Of a stretch of DNA of 64,000 nt, positions 15,826 to 24,721 are shown piece after piece. Source of the stretch: Gammaproteobacteria bacterium. Lineage in GTDB: Bacteria; Pseudomonadota; Gammaproteobacteria; Thiohalobacterales; Thiohalobacteraceae. The translations under genes and the position numbers were made by a program. The notes under the pieces were generated by a model that was not told the origin of the DNA, made no database searches, and was given only the letters and a program-made list of their open reading frames with translations. The stretch's first letter is position 1. Every line of letters starts with the position of its first letter. Location of the stretch: contig JAIOJV010000077.1 of the NCBI GenBank assembly GCA_019911805.1, positions 186,001 to 250,000 on the forward strand, read 5' to 3'.

Positions 15826-16722
15826 ATGGATAAAGCGGCTCTAGCCGGGGGGCGCCCCGGCATCATCCTGAAGAGTTACCTTCGTCTCGCCAAGCCGCGT
15901 GTCGTTCTGCTGATCGTATTCTGTGCAGTGATTGGCATGCTGGTTTCCACCGAGGGGATGGTGCCCCTTCCACTGCTGCTCGCAGCCACCCTGGGCATCG
16001 CCTTGGTTGCGGGTTCCGCCGCGACGTTGAACTGTCTCATCGAAAGGCAGATCGATACACTCATGGCAAGAACCCGCGGCCGTCCATTACCACGCGGCGA
16101 TGTGTGTTCATCCGAGGCGCTGATCTTTTTGAGCGTAACCTCGGTAGCGGGGCTTGGGACCCTGTACTATCTCGTCAATCCGCTGACCATGTGGCTGACA
16201 GCGGGTACATTTGTGGGCTATGCAATCATCTATACGGTGATCTTGAAGCCGCTCACCCCGCAGAATATCGTTATCGGAGGGGCGTCCGGTGCGATGCCAC
16301 CGGTACTCGGCTGGGCAGCCGTCACAGGTGATGTGCCGTATCAGGCGTGGATACTGTTTCTGATTATCTTTCTTTGGACGCCGCCGCATTTCTGGTCGCT
16401 GGCCCTCTATCGGGTCAAAGATTACTCGCGTGCAGGTTTTCCCATGCTGCCGGTAGTACGGGGATTCTCGTACACGCTGAACTATATTCTGGCCTACACC
16501 GTAGTGCTTGGATTTGTCTCTATCCTGCCTTTCGTTACCGGCATGAGTGGCTGGTTGTACTTGGCAGCCGCGGCAACCCTGAGCAGCATATACACGGTTA
16601 AGGCATGGAACCTCAGACGTAACTACAGCGATGCCGCAGCCCGTGGCGCCTTCCGCTACTCTATTTCCTACCTGTCACTCTTGTTCACAGCATTGCTGGT
16701 GGATCATTACGTGCCTTATTAG
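15826..16722 (+). CDS. cyoE: Protoheme IX farnesyltransferase (heme O synthase)
   Basis: 298 residues, a UbiA-family integral membrane prenyltransferase with about eight or nine membrane helices. The first Asp-rich prenyl-diphosphate site is seen as [21 protein letters not shown] and the second helical motif as [21 protein letters not shown]. It converts heme B to heme O for heme-copper enzymes. The neighbouring heme-copper reductase (norSY, 3.4 kb downstream) is the obvious candidate user, though an oxidase elsewhere may also need it. There is a palindrome 50 bp upstream. Confidence 0.93.
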   Translation: MDKAALAGGRPGIILKSYLRLAKPRVVLLIVFCAVIGMLVSTEGMVPLPLLLAATLGIALVAGSAATLNCLIERQIDTLMARTRGRPLPRGDVCSSEALIFLSVTSVAGLGTLYYLVNPLTMWLTAGTFVGYAIIYTVILKPLTPQNIVIGGASGAMPPVLGWAAVTGDVPYQAWILFLIIFLWTPPHFWSLALYRVKDYSRAGFPMLPVVRGFSYTLNYILAYTVVLGFVSILPFVTGMSGWLYLAAAATLSSIYTVKAWNLRRNYSDAAARGAFRYSISYLSLLFTALLVDHYVPY

Positions 16723-17400
16723 AAACGGCTAATGCAGCCGTGCCCGACAATGCGCTGGAATGATCGTATTGAAACATCGTGAGGCATTGCCCGCGCGCGA
16801 CGTCCACCAGGGCCGCGTTCCAGGCAATCCATCCCACGAGTGAGTTTCGGCGGGCAACGCTTCCGATCGGCGGCCACGTAAGGTCTTGCTCACTGTCTCT
16901 CGATCACGGCCGGCCGTGCATGGCGTTCGGCTCGAAGCCGCGGGCCACGATCGGGATCGAGGCTGGGCAGCACGCTTTATAGAGCTCAATAGAAATAGAT
17001 AGTTACACGAGTTCCGTGTGTGGCTTGTTTGCAGGAGACCGGGACGTGTATCGCGCCCTGTCAGCGCAGCATGCATGGCTCAGGCGTGGACCCCCTTCTG
17101 TCAGGAGAGATGTCGGCAGGGGCCGCTTTGGCCGTTCGGCTATCCCTCACCGGGAAAGCACCTGCAGCACGCGGGGGGCCAGCGAACCGCATGCCCGTGA
17201 CATCCCATTATCAAAGATTCCTCATTCGGAGTAGTCTTGTGATGGACCAGGTTCCAATCATGGCATGCAGCGTGCATTGGCAGATCGTTGCATACCCGGG
17301 TCTGTAGATCTGTATGACCAATGTGGGCCAGACAACCGGGTCTTTGATCGTGTTCATATCATAGTGATAACCCGGATGGGCAGTCACGGAAAACAGACAT
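16723..17400. other. Intergenic region, nothing recognised
   Basis: About 680 bp between cyoE and the duplicated kinase region. A short hairpin (ACGGCT/AGCCGT, near 16734) follows cyoE without a T run. Several short frames are open but none shows a family motif or a ribosome site, and I call no gene. Confidence 0.45.
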
Positions 17401-17860
17401 AGTGAAGGTGGTGGGGCACCTGCTGAAAATATGTTGCCCTGGTGCGGAAACCAGCAATCAGGAAATGACTATGACACATGACATATCTCTGTTCAGTATC
17501 CTCGTACTGGGTTGGATCGTGACCATGCTCGTTGTTGTGTTTTTCGTGCTACTGAGCAAGTACCGTGAGCTGGAGCAATCGATGCGGGCCAGCGAGATCA
17601 CGCAGCGGGAAACAACCAAACGGCTGCAAGAGTGAAGGTGGCGGGGTACATACTGAAAATGTGATGCCCTGGTGCGGGAACCAGCAATCAGGAAATGATC
17701 ATGACACATGAAATATTCCTGCTGAGCATAGTCGTATTGGGTTGGGTCGTGACCATGGTAGTTGTTGCGTTTATGGTGCTACTGCTCAAGCATCGCGAAC
17801 TGCAGCAATCGATACAGGCCGATGAGATCACGCAGCGGAAAATAACCAAACGGCTCCAAG
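17401..17860 (+). repeat. 230-bp tandem duplication of the kinase leader and 5' end
   Basis: 17401-17630 and 17631-17860 align with a constant 230-bp offset and no gaps that I can see: both copies hold a GCAATCAGGAAATGA ribosome site, an ATGACACATGA start and an end at CGGCT(G/C)CAAG. The copies differ by many point changes, so the duplication is not recent. The second copy continues into the full kinase gene, the first stops at the junction. Confidence 0.9.
17471..17635 (+). pseudogene. Truncated duplicate of the sensor kinase N-terminus
   Basis: From ATG 17471 the frame gives 54 residues: one membrane helix (ILVLGWIVTMLVVVFFVLL) then the start of a coiled segment ending KRLQE, matching the first 54 residues of the kinase that follows. 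The TGA stop is created at the repeat junction (17633-17635). Although it is a fragment, the membrane helix and reading frame are preserved despite point divergence between copies, and the ribosome site is intact, so a small membrane peptide may still be made. Confidence 0.7.
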
Positions 17861-18990
17861 AAAGTGAGATGCGCCTGAAGGCGATCATCGAATCAGAGCC
17901 AGAGTGTGTAAAACTGCAGGCCCGCGATGGCACCGTCCTAGAGATCAATCCAGCCGGGCTCCGTCTGCTCGATGCAGGCTCTCCCGGAGAGATCGTTGGC
18001 AAGCCGATTTATACCGTCGTAGCGCCCGATTTTGTCGCTTGCTACAAGGAGAATCTACAGCGGGTCTTCGCTGGTGAATCGCTTGTCTACGAGTTCAAGT
18101 CGATCACACTCAAGGGAAGGGTCCGCTGGATGGAGACGCACGCGGTACCTCTGCGCCATGAAGGAGGCGATGTGTATGCCCTGCTGGGTATCACACGCGA
18201 TATAACGGAACATAAATGGGCGATGGATCAGGCACGCCAACATCAGTTGGAACTGGCGCGCGTCGCAAGACTGTCCACTATGGGTGAAATGGCGACCGGC
18301 CTGGCGCATGAACTCAATCAACCGCTGGCGGCGATTGCCAATTTCACCCGCGGTTGTATCCGCCGGCTGCGTTCTGGCGAGATGACGCCGGCAGAATTGA
18401 TCGAGCCGCTGGAAGAGGTGTGTGAGCAGGCGGAGCGTGCTGGGGAGATTATGCGGCATGTACGCGATTTCGTGAGAAAGAGTGAGCCGCGGATCGTCCC
18501 CGCCAATATCAACCAGATCATCCGCAGTGTGGACAAGTTCATCGAGCTGGAAACACGCCAGGAAGGCGTGCAGGTGACCCTCATATTATCGGATGACCTA
18601 CCGCAGGTCAAAGCCGATGCCATCATGATAGAACAGGTAGTCTGCAATCTGGTGCGTAATGCAGTGGAGGCGATGGTAGAGTCAAAATCATCGCTACGTC
18701 ATATTACCATTACCACAAAGCAGGGTGAGTCAGACTATGTTCTGGTGGAAGTGAGCGATACGGGGCCAGGGATCAACCGCTTGGTAGCAGGCAGGATATT
18801 CGACCAGTTCTTCACGACAAAGAGTGAGGGCGTGGGCATGGGGTTGTCCATCAGTCGTTCGATCATGGAATCTCATGGAGGAAAATTACAGGTGCTGCCC
18901 CAATCCGAGGGTGGAGCGACCTTCACCTTCTCTTTGCGGACACATGCGGTTGAGTATATCGGTGCGGAACGACGTGCATCTTATCATTGA
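17701..18990 (+). CDS. PAS-domain sensor histidine kinase, FixL-like
   Basis: 429 residues from ATG 17701, with AGGAAA about 6 nt upstream; ATG 17695 is too close to that site. Layout: one N-terminal membrane helix (about 10-32), a short coiled segment, a PAS domain (about 58-175, ending LLGITRDITEHK), a dimerisation/phosphoacceptor helix with MGEMATGLAHELNQPL, and an ATPase domain with NLVRNAVEAM, DTGPGI and GMGLSISRSIMESHGG. This is the kinase class that pairs with FixJ/TodT/StyR regulators. The PAS has no His at the position where oxygen-sensing FixL binds heme (DFVACYKENL there), so oxygen sensing by heme is not supported. The regulator gene begins 12 bp downstream. Confidence 0.9.
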   Translation: MTHEIFLLSIVVLGWVVTMVVVAFMVLLLKHRELQQSIQADEITQRKITKRLQESEMRLKAIIESEPECVKLQARDGTVLEINPAGLRLLDAGSPGEIVGKPIYTVVAPDFVACYKENLQRVFAGESLVYEFKSITLKGRVRWMETHAVPLRHEGGDVYALLGITRDITEHKWAMDQARQHQLELARVARLSTMGEMATGLAHELNQPLAAIANFTRGCIRRLRSGEMTPAELIEPLEEVCEQAERAGEIMRHVRDFVRKSEPRIVPANINQIIRSVDKFIELETRQEGVQVTLILSDDLPQVKADAIMIEQVVCNLVRNAVEAMVESKSSLRHITITTKQGESDYVLVEVSDTGPGINRLVAGRIFDQFFTTKSEGVGMGLSISRSIMESHGGKLQVLPQSEGGATFTFSLRTHAVEYIGAERRASYH

Positions 18991-19002
18991 GGGCACATGT
19001 GC

Positions 19003-19635
19003 ATGAGTACGTCGGTGATGAGCGAGCCTACGGTATTTATTATTGACGATGACCCTGCAGTGGCACGCAGTTTGCGGTGGTTGATCGAGGCAGTAAAACT
19101 TAAAGTGGAGCTGTTTACTTCCGCACAGACCTTTCTCGACACATACGAAGAGACGACACCGGGTTGCATGCTGCTGGATGTGCGTATTCCAGGCTTGAGC
19201 GGTTTGGAGCTGCAAGAGCAGTTGGCGAAACGTTATGCCTATCATGTGCCGATCATTTTCGTTACCGGACACGGCGATGTGAAAATGGCGGTACGGGCAA
19301 TCCAGGTCGGCGCCTTCGACTTCGTGGAAAAACCATTCCGCGATCAGGAGCTGCTCGACAAAATACAGAGAGCGATCATCTTTGACGCCGAGCAACGTGG
19401 GAAGGTTGCGAAGCAGGTGGAAATCACGGAGCTGATCTCGACATTGAGCCCGCGCGAACGCGAGGTGTTCGATCTGGTGGCAGAGGGAATGTCGAACAAG
19501 GCCATCGCCTACACACTGGAGCTGAGTTCAAAAACGGTCGAGGCTCATCGTGCCAAAGTCATGGAGAAACTCCACGCGAAGTCGCTGGCCGATCTGGTGA
19601 AGTTATCGATGCAGCTGCGGGTGAACACACCGTAG
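19003..19635 (+). CDS. FixJ-family response regulator
   Basis: 210 residues from ATG 19003 (spacing to the TGAGGG site is best); ATG 18997 or 19018 are alternatives. Receiver domain with IIDDDPAVARS, phosphoacceptor in LLDVRIPG, Thr in FVTGHGD and Lys in VEKPF; LuxR/NarL-type helix-turn-helix with LSPREREVFDLVAEGMSNKAIA and KTVEAHRAKVMEKL. It is the partner of the preceding kinase. The norSY genes begin 445 bp downstream on the same strand and are the nearest candidate targets. Confidence 0.93.
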   Translation: MSTSVMSEPTVFIIDDDPAVARSLRWLIEAVKLKVELFTSAQTFLDTYEETTPGCMLLDVRIPGLSGLELQEQLAKRYAYHVPIIFVTGHGDVKMAVRAIQVGAFDFVEKPFRDQELLDKIQRAIIFDAEQRGKVAKQVEITELISTLSPREREVFDLVAEGMSNKAIAYTLELSSKTVEAHRAKVMEKLHAKSLADLVKLSMQLRVNTP

Positions 19636-20079
19636 GTGGCGCAGCCGGTCGACGGATTACCGACTCAATATCATTGCCGGTCTCCACCGTGGAGTGCCGG
19701 GTATCAAGACCGATCTTTCGCGGGATTGGGCGCATGCTCATAGTCGGGGACAGGGTCACACCTGGAACCCGAAGCCGGCCTTGAACGTCTCGACCCTGCC
19801 GCCGCCATCAGTTAAAAAAGGGGGGGCAAATTGATTCTTATAAACACAGCTTATAGGGATTCGAGGTATTGACCCATCCCGGGTGTGCTGTGCAGCAGAT
19901 CTCTGGGGGAAATCCTCCTCCGAACTAGGTGGATGTCCTAATTGTCCCGGATGCCTTACCACCTTATGGTCGAAGCACCATAGTAAGGTAGGGATGAGCC
20001 AGCAAGCGGCGAGCACAAGCTCACGCTCTGCGTAGGTTAGAGATTTGTACGTGGGACCCATATTGAGGAGGTGATCGCT
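19636..20079. other. Promoter region of norSY
   Basis: About 445 bp with no convincing gene. It contains an AT-rich interrupted palindrome, TATAA (19839-19843) / TTATA (19851-19855), with a half FNR-like TTGAT (19831-19835) immediately before it. No exact FNR, NnrR or NsrR consensus is seen. Confidence 0.45.
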
Positions 20080-20634
20080 ATGCTGGACTGGCTGTTTTCA
20101 TCATGGGGTGCGTTCTGGATGGTGCTGTTCATGATTGGCCCGTTCGCACTGATGTTCGTGTACATCGTTGGCAGGAAGGGGCCCCGGACAAGCAAAGTAT
20201 CCCGGGGTACTCTGTCGCGCTACGAGGGGGTGTGGCTGACAGTGGTCTTCGTGGTCTTCGTCGGAGTGAATCTCGCCAGTCTCAAGTTCATGCCTACCAT
20301 TGCCACAGCGCATGCAGCCACCACGGGCGAACCGGTTCAGGAAATCAATGTGAGCGCCCAATCCTGGGCCTATGACATTTCCGATCGCAAGATCATCGCC
20401 GGCTTTCCGGTCCGTTTTTCCGGCAAGAGTACTGATACCCAGCACGGTTTCGCCGTATACCACCCGGATGGGCGCATGCTGTTCACCATGATCCTCATGC
20501 CGGGTCTGACCAACCCGACGCAGGTGGTGCATACGTTCACAGATCCGGGGACCTACAAGGTGCGGTGTCTCGAATATTGTGGCATCGCCCATCATGCGAT
20601 GCTGGATGAATTGACTGTTGTCGCGAGCAACTAA
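20080..20634 (+). CDS. norS: CuA-containing small subunit of sNOR-type nitric oxide reductase (cytochrome c oxidase subunit II-like)
   Basis: 184 residues from ATG 20080, preceded by GAGGAG at ideal spacing; a GTG at 20071 is too close to that site. Two membrane helices (about 10-30 and 50-68) are followed by a cupredoxin domain with all CuA ligands: His122 in TQHGFAVY, then Cys163, Cys167, His171 and Met174 in CLEYCGIAHHAM. The chain is shorter than aa3-type subunit II and resembles the ba3 kind. Subunit I downstream lacks the oxidase Tyr motif, so the pair is read as NorSY of the sNOR family, known in ammonia oxidisers, rather than as an oxidase. Electrons would arrive from a cytochrome c or cupredoxin. 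Confidence 0.8.
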   Translation: MLDWLFSSWGAFWMVLFMIGPFALMFVYIVGRKGPRTSKVSRGTLSRYEGVWLTVVFVVFVGVNLASLKFMPTIATAHAATTGEPVQEINVSAQSWAYDISDRKIIAGFPVRFSGKSTDTQHGFAVYHPDGRMLFTMILMPGLTNPTQVVHTFTDPGTYKVRCLEYCGIAHHAMLDELTVVASN

Positions 20635-20667
20635 GCGCATCTGCTGCGAAGCGGAGGGGGAAACGAT

Positions 20668-22212
20668 ATGAGCACCGTTGCAAGTACCATACTTCAAAAG
20701 ACACCGATCTTCGGCAAGATTTTCGCGGTCGACAAGAGTACCGGCCTGGAGGACATCAATGCCTGGCCATCGCTGATGATCATGGCATCCTTCATCTGGC
20801 TGGGTGTCGCCGGCCTGCTCGGCTTCGTCATGCCGGCCACGCAGATATTCGATCTCAACTCAGACTTGTTCTATACCAGTCTTACGCTCCACGGGGCAGC
20901 CCTCGCATTTCCGTTCTCATTCCAGCTCATGATGGGGGTCGGTTTGCATCGCTCGGGTGGCTGCGTCGGAAAGCCGATTACCGGATGGCTCGCCGCCATG
21001 GTGTTCTTCACCATGAACGTGGGGGCGGCCCTCTTTACGGTCGCCGTCCTGATGGGGCTGAAGGTCAGCATGGTCGTCATGTACCCACTGCCTATGGTTG
21101 GTGCAGAGATGGGGATGTGGAGCATGAGTTCGGTAGTGGTCGGCTTCACCGGCATTTATCTGATGCTCGCATGCATGATCTGGTTCTATCCGCTCATGCT
21201 TATCAAGATGCTGTTCTTCGGGCAGAAGCGGGAGGAGTTGATCTTGTCGGAGCGGAAGGTCAGCGATCCCGGTATGCTGGGTATGGCACTCGCCGCATTC
21301 ATTTTGCTGGTATCCGGCCTGCCGCTGACGGTGACTGGTACGGCATTCATGCTTGGACTGTATAAAATCCTCCCCATGACCCTGGTGGGCTGGGCATTCG
21401 AGCCGGTGGTATTTCAGTACAGCTTTTATATCTTTGCTCATAATCTGATGGAAGCAATGGCGATTATGATCATTAGCGCGATCTACGCGACGCTGCCGTT
21501 GTACCTCGCCGACGGTTCGCGCAAGCTGTACAGCGACAAACTTGCCAATCTCGCACTCTGGCTTCTGTTCGTCACATCGGTCACTTCTTTCCTGCATCAT
21601 TTCATCACCCTCGGTCCCAACCAACCGTCGATTTTGTCCTACTGGGGTAACCTGATGAGCTGGGCCACCGGCGTTGGCGCGGCGGTCAGCATCTTCACCA
21701 TCTTTGCCACGATCTGGCAGCACGGCCTGAAGAGAGAGCCCGCCATCATCGCGGCGCTGGCCGGTTGGGCGCTGTATACCCTGGACGGCGCCAGTGCGAT
21801 GGTGACGTCAAATATCGCCTGGCATTACCAGCTGCATGGAACGGTGTGGCAGACCGGCCATACCATGACGGTGATCGTGTCAATGTCCGTCGGCTGGCTG
21901 GGTATCCTGTATCACCACTACCCAGTGATGACCGGTCGCAGGCTCGACCCCGCGCTTGGTAACTGGTTCATCCGGCTATTCTTCGTCGGCGGTGTCGGCG
22001 CGGCGGTGACCATGCTGGCAGCCGGTGCGGCCGGGATGCCGAAGCGGTACGCCGACTGGAACCAGGAGGGGTGGATGCTCTACGGTAACCTCATCGTCGT
22101 CTTCGGGCTGATTCTGGGCGCATCATTGGTCGTCTATACGTACAACCTGATGAAATCCAGAGAGATCACGACGACGTCATTTGGTGGCGAGCAGACCACA
22201 GTACCCGCCTGA
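20668..22212 (+). CDS. norY: Heme-copper superfamily catalytic subunit, sNOR-type nitric oxide reductase
   Basis: 514 residues with about twelve membrane helices. Ligands can be placed by the superfamily pattern: His75 (TLHGAAL) for the low-spin heme, His258 in FAHNLMEA, His310-His311 in FLHHF for the metal beside the high-spin heme, and His398 in HGTVWQTGHTM for the high-spin heme. In oxidases the first metal site reads H-P-x-V-Y; here it is H-N-L-M-E, with Glu262 replacing the cross-linked Tyr, as in NO reductases. The position of the second low-spin heme His is Met400. Family: NorY of sNOR. GGAGGG ribosome site; 33 bp after norS. Confidence 0.82.
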   Translation: MSTVASTILQKTPIFGKIFAVDKSTGLEDINAWPSLMIMASFIWLGVAGLLGFVMPATQIFDLNSDLFYTSLTLHGAALAFPFSFQLMMGVGLHRSGGCVGKPITGWLAAMVFFTMNVGAALFTVAVLMGLKVSMVVMYPLPMVGAEMGMWSMSSVVVGFTGIYLMLACMIWFYPLMLIKMLFFGQKREELILSERKVSDPGMLGMALAAFILLVSGLPLTVTGTAFMLGLYKILPMTLVGWAFEPVVFQYSFYIFAHNLMEAMAIMIISAIYATLPLYLADGSRKLYSDKLANLALWLLFVTSVTSFLHHFITLGPNQPSILSYWGNLMSWATGVGAAVSIFTIFATIWQHGLKREPAIIAALAGWALYTLDGASAMVTSNIAWHYQLHGTVWQTGHTMTVIVSMSVGWLGILYHHYPVMTGRRLDPALGNWFIRLFFVGGVGAAVTMLAAGAAGMPKRYADWNQEGWMLYGNLIVVFGLILGASLVVYTYNLMKSREITTTSFGGEQTTVPA

Positions 22213-22229
22213 GTGGTGGTATCCCAAGG

Positions 22230-22255
22230 AAGCGTCCGCAGCAATGCGGACGCTT
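22230..22255 (+). terminator. Hairpin after norY, possible terminator or attenuator
   Basis: AAGCGTCCGCA (22230-22240) and TGCGGACGCTT (22245-22255) form a perfect 11-bp stem with loop GCAA, 17 bp beyond the norY stop. No T run follows, so readthrough into the copper ATPase gene is likely; the structure may set its lower expression. Confidence 0.55.
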
Positions 22256-22313
22256 CGCGGGTTACGGGGCCCCCCGTATCCTGGATCGAAGCTGCATGCA
22301 TAAGAGGGTCCTC

Positions 22314-24689
22314 ATGCCTTGCAAGCTATGTGGACTGCCTACACCCCAGCCGCCACTGCGTGATGGTGAGCATGAATTCTGCTGCTTCGCATGTCGCGAG
22401 GTATATCGGCATTTCGGCGCTGGCATTTTTGCCGCAAGACAGGACGCCAGCCGCTCCACTGCCGCTACCCGACCGGGTCTGGATGCCTACCTGTGGATCG
22501 AGGGTATGCATTGTGCCTCCTGTGAGATCCTGACAGAGAAGATTGCCCTTGATACTCCCGGGATTCTGGCGGCGAGTACGAGTTACGCGACTTCGACGGC
22601 AAGGATCACCTACGATCCTCAGCAGATCCAGGAATCCGCTCTACCGTCACTTCTGAGCCGTTATGGTTATCGTGCACGACTGCGCAGCGAAGGCGCGCCC
22701 GAGTACGACGAAAGCCAGGACCTGCTGCGCCTGGTGAGCGGTGGCGGTCTGGCCGCTGCCGTGATGATGCTGTCATTGTTGTTCATCTACCCCATCCATG
22801 CCGGTTTCGCCGTCCATGCAGATTATGAGGCGATCCAGTGGCTGGCTTTCAAAATGGCGCCGCTGGCGCTGCTGGTCTTCACTTCGATCCTGGTCTTCTA
22901 TGTTGCATTGCCGATATTGCGTGGTGCCTGGACGGGTATCCGTGTTGGCATGCTCAATATGGATTGCCTGCTCGCACTGTCCTTCTTGTCCGCCTACAGC
23001 TATAGCGTGGTGCAGCTGTTCTATGACCCGATAGATCTCTATTTCGAGGTGGCGGGTACGCTGATCGCAGTGATAACCGCGGGTCGATTTTTTGAGCGCC
23101 GTGTACGCCTGCGCGCGACGGAGACGCTCAATGCCATCATGGAGGCGTGGTCGCCGACGGCCCGGGTGTGTCGGGATGGTGAATATACAGTCTGCAACAT
23201 CGATGAGCTCCAGCCCGGAGATCGCGTTGCCGTGCAACAGGGAGAGACCATACCCGTAGATGGTGTGGTCCGCAGTGGTCAGGGCGCTGTCTCGGAAGCA
23301 TTGATGACCGGTGAGCCACTGCCGATCACGCGCAGTATCGGTGAGAAGGTCATTGGTGGTAGCGCGCTGCTCGAAGGTGATTTGGAGATCGAGATCGGGG
23401 CACAGGTGGAGAGCCGGATGGCGGATCTGGCGCATATCCTCTGGAATACACAAAGCTCCCGCACCGGCATGCAGGCACGTATCGATCGGCTGTCACGGGT
23501 GTTCGTCCCGATCGTATTGGTACTGGCGGCGCTGGTAGGACTCTTTTTCCACCTGAGTGGGGCACCAATGGAGAAGGCGTTGCTGGCAAGCCTGGCAACG
23601 CTCATCGTTTCCTGCCCGTGCACCTTTGGGCTGGCAATCCCGCTGACCACCGCGACGGCGATTGGTGCGGGCCTCCACAACGGCATCATCGTGACCAGTG
23701 CGGATCTGTTCGAGAAAGCACCGGACTTCGATGTGATCGCCATTGACAAGACGGGGACACTTTCCACTGGCGACATGTCCGTCGTGACAGTGATCGGTTC
23801 ACCCGCAGTCGGCACGTACGCCGCAGCGGTGGAGCAGCACTCCAGCCACCCCGTTGCCAAGGCCATCGCACAACTGGATGCAAGTCCCGCCACCGCCAGC
23901 GACATCGAAATCCATCCCGGTCGTGGCGTGCTGGGCACACTGGATGGCCGGCGTGTGGCGGTAGGCAGCCGGGTCTTGTTTGCGACCCTGGGCTGGACGA
24001 TTCCAGAGGCGCTTGCTACGCAAGTATCACAGGGCCTTCACGGCGAGGGCGTGGTGTCTTATGTGGGCTGGGATAACCGCGTTGAAGGCGCCATCGTAAC
24101 GCGTGATCGCGCCCGCCCAAACTGGGAGCAGGTCGCAAAACGACTGCGCAGACACGGTCGGCTGGTGCTGTTGACGGGTGCTGAACGACCCAGCGGCTAT
24201 CAGGCACATGTCGATGAAGTACACGCCGGTGTGCCTCCCGAGGCCAAAGCGGCGATCATCCGGCAGCTCAAAACAGCGGGGACCGTAGCGATGATCGGCG
24301 ACGGCAGCAACGATGCGCCAGCCTTGGCAGAAGCGGACCTGGGTATCGCCTTCGGGGCACCTACGGCGCTGGCCGCCGAGGCAGCAGATATCGTCATCCC
24401 CGGAAAGCAGCTGGAGCGTGTGTTATACGCGATCGACTACATACGGGTTACCCGGACACGTATTCGACAAAGTCTCGGCTGGTCGCTTGCGTATAATGGT
24501 GTGGCGATCCCGCTCGCCATGATGGGTTATCTCACTCCTTTGGTAGCGGCTCTGTTGATGTCGGCCAGCAGTATCCTGGTGGTCATCAATGCCACCCGAG
24601 CGATGCCCGGTATTGACGGTGGTGCCGGTGGGGAGGGTGAAGATCAACCTGTCCCGGCCAATCTGACAAGCATTGGCTCTACCGCCTGA
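22314..24689 (+). CDS. Copper-translocating P1B-type ATPase, CcoI/FixI-like
   Basis: 791 residues from ATG 22314, chosen for the AGAGGG site just ahead; ATG 22296 lacks one. The N-terminus has a Cys-rich segment (CKLCG, CCFACREVYRHF) as in CcoI, then a metal-binding domain with GMHCASC near residue 65. The membrane metal site is SCPCTFGLA near 432, phosphorylation DKTGT near 478, nucleotide-domain SSHPVAKA and hinge GDGSNDAPAL. CcoI-type pumps export copper for assembly of heme-copper enzymes. Next to norSY, the likely role is supply of copper to the CuA site. No ccoNOP genes and no SenC/Sco gene are in the window. Confidence 0.92.
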   Translation: MPCKLCGLPTPQPPLRDGEHEFCCFACREVYRHFGAGIFAARQDASRSTAATRPGLDAYLWIEGMHCASCEILTEKIALDTPGILAASTSYATSTARITYDPQQIQESALPSLLSRYGYRARLRSEGAPEYDESQDLLRLVSGGGLAAAVMMLSLLFIYPIHAGFAVHADYEAIQWLAFKMAPLALLVFTSILVFYVALPILRGAWTGIRVGMLNMDCLLALSFLSAYSYSVVQLFYDPIDLYFEVAGTLIAVITAGRFFERRVRLRATETLNAIMEAWSPTARVCRDGEYTVCNIDELQPGDRVAVQQGETIPVDGVVRSGQGAVSEALMTGEPLPITRSIGEKVIGGSALLEGDLEIEIGAQVESRMADLAHILWNTQSSRTGMQARIDRLSRVFVPIVLVLAALVGLFFHLSGAPMEKALLASLATLIVSCPCTFGLAIPLTTATAIGAGLHNGIIVTSADLFEKAPDFDVIAIDKTGTLSTGDMSVVTVIGSPAVGTYAAAVEQHSSHPVAKAIAQLDASPATASDIEIHPGRGVLGTLDGRRVAVGSRVLFATLGWTIPEALATQVSQGLHGEGVVSYVGWDNRVEGAIVTRDRARPNWEQVAKRLRRHGRLVLLTGAERPSGYQAHVDEVHAGVPPEAKAAIIRQLKTAGTVAMIGDGSNDAPALAEADLGIAFGAPTALAAEAADIVIPGKQLERVLYAIDYIRVTRTRIRQSLGWSLAYNGVAIPLAMMGYLTPLVAALLMSASSILVVINATRAMPGIDGGAGGEGEDQPVPANLTSIGSTA

Positions 24690-24721
24690 TGGCCGGGAGT
24701 CCGTAGCGCGCGTAATGTCAG

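Noticed and set aside
17701-18990. Heme-based oxygen sensor FixL
   Set aside because: The PAS domain lacks the heme-ligating His at the expected position; only the kinase class is FixL-like.
19756-20061. 101-codon minus-strand frame upstream of norS
   Set aside because: No ribosome site or family feature, and it covers the promoter region and palindrome of the norSY operon.
20668-22212. Annotation as cytochrome c oxidase subunit I
   Set aside because: The H-P-x-V-Y active-site motif is missing and replaced by H-N-L-M-E, so an oxygen-reducing oxidase is not supported.
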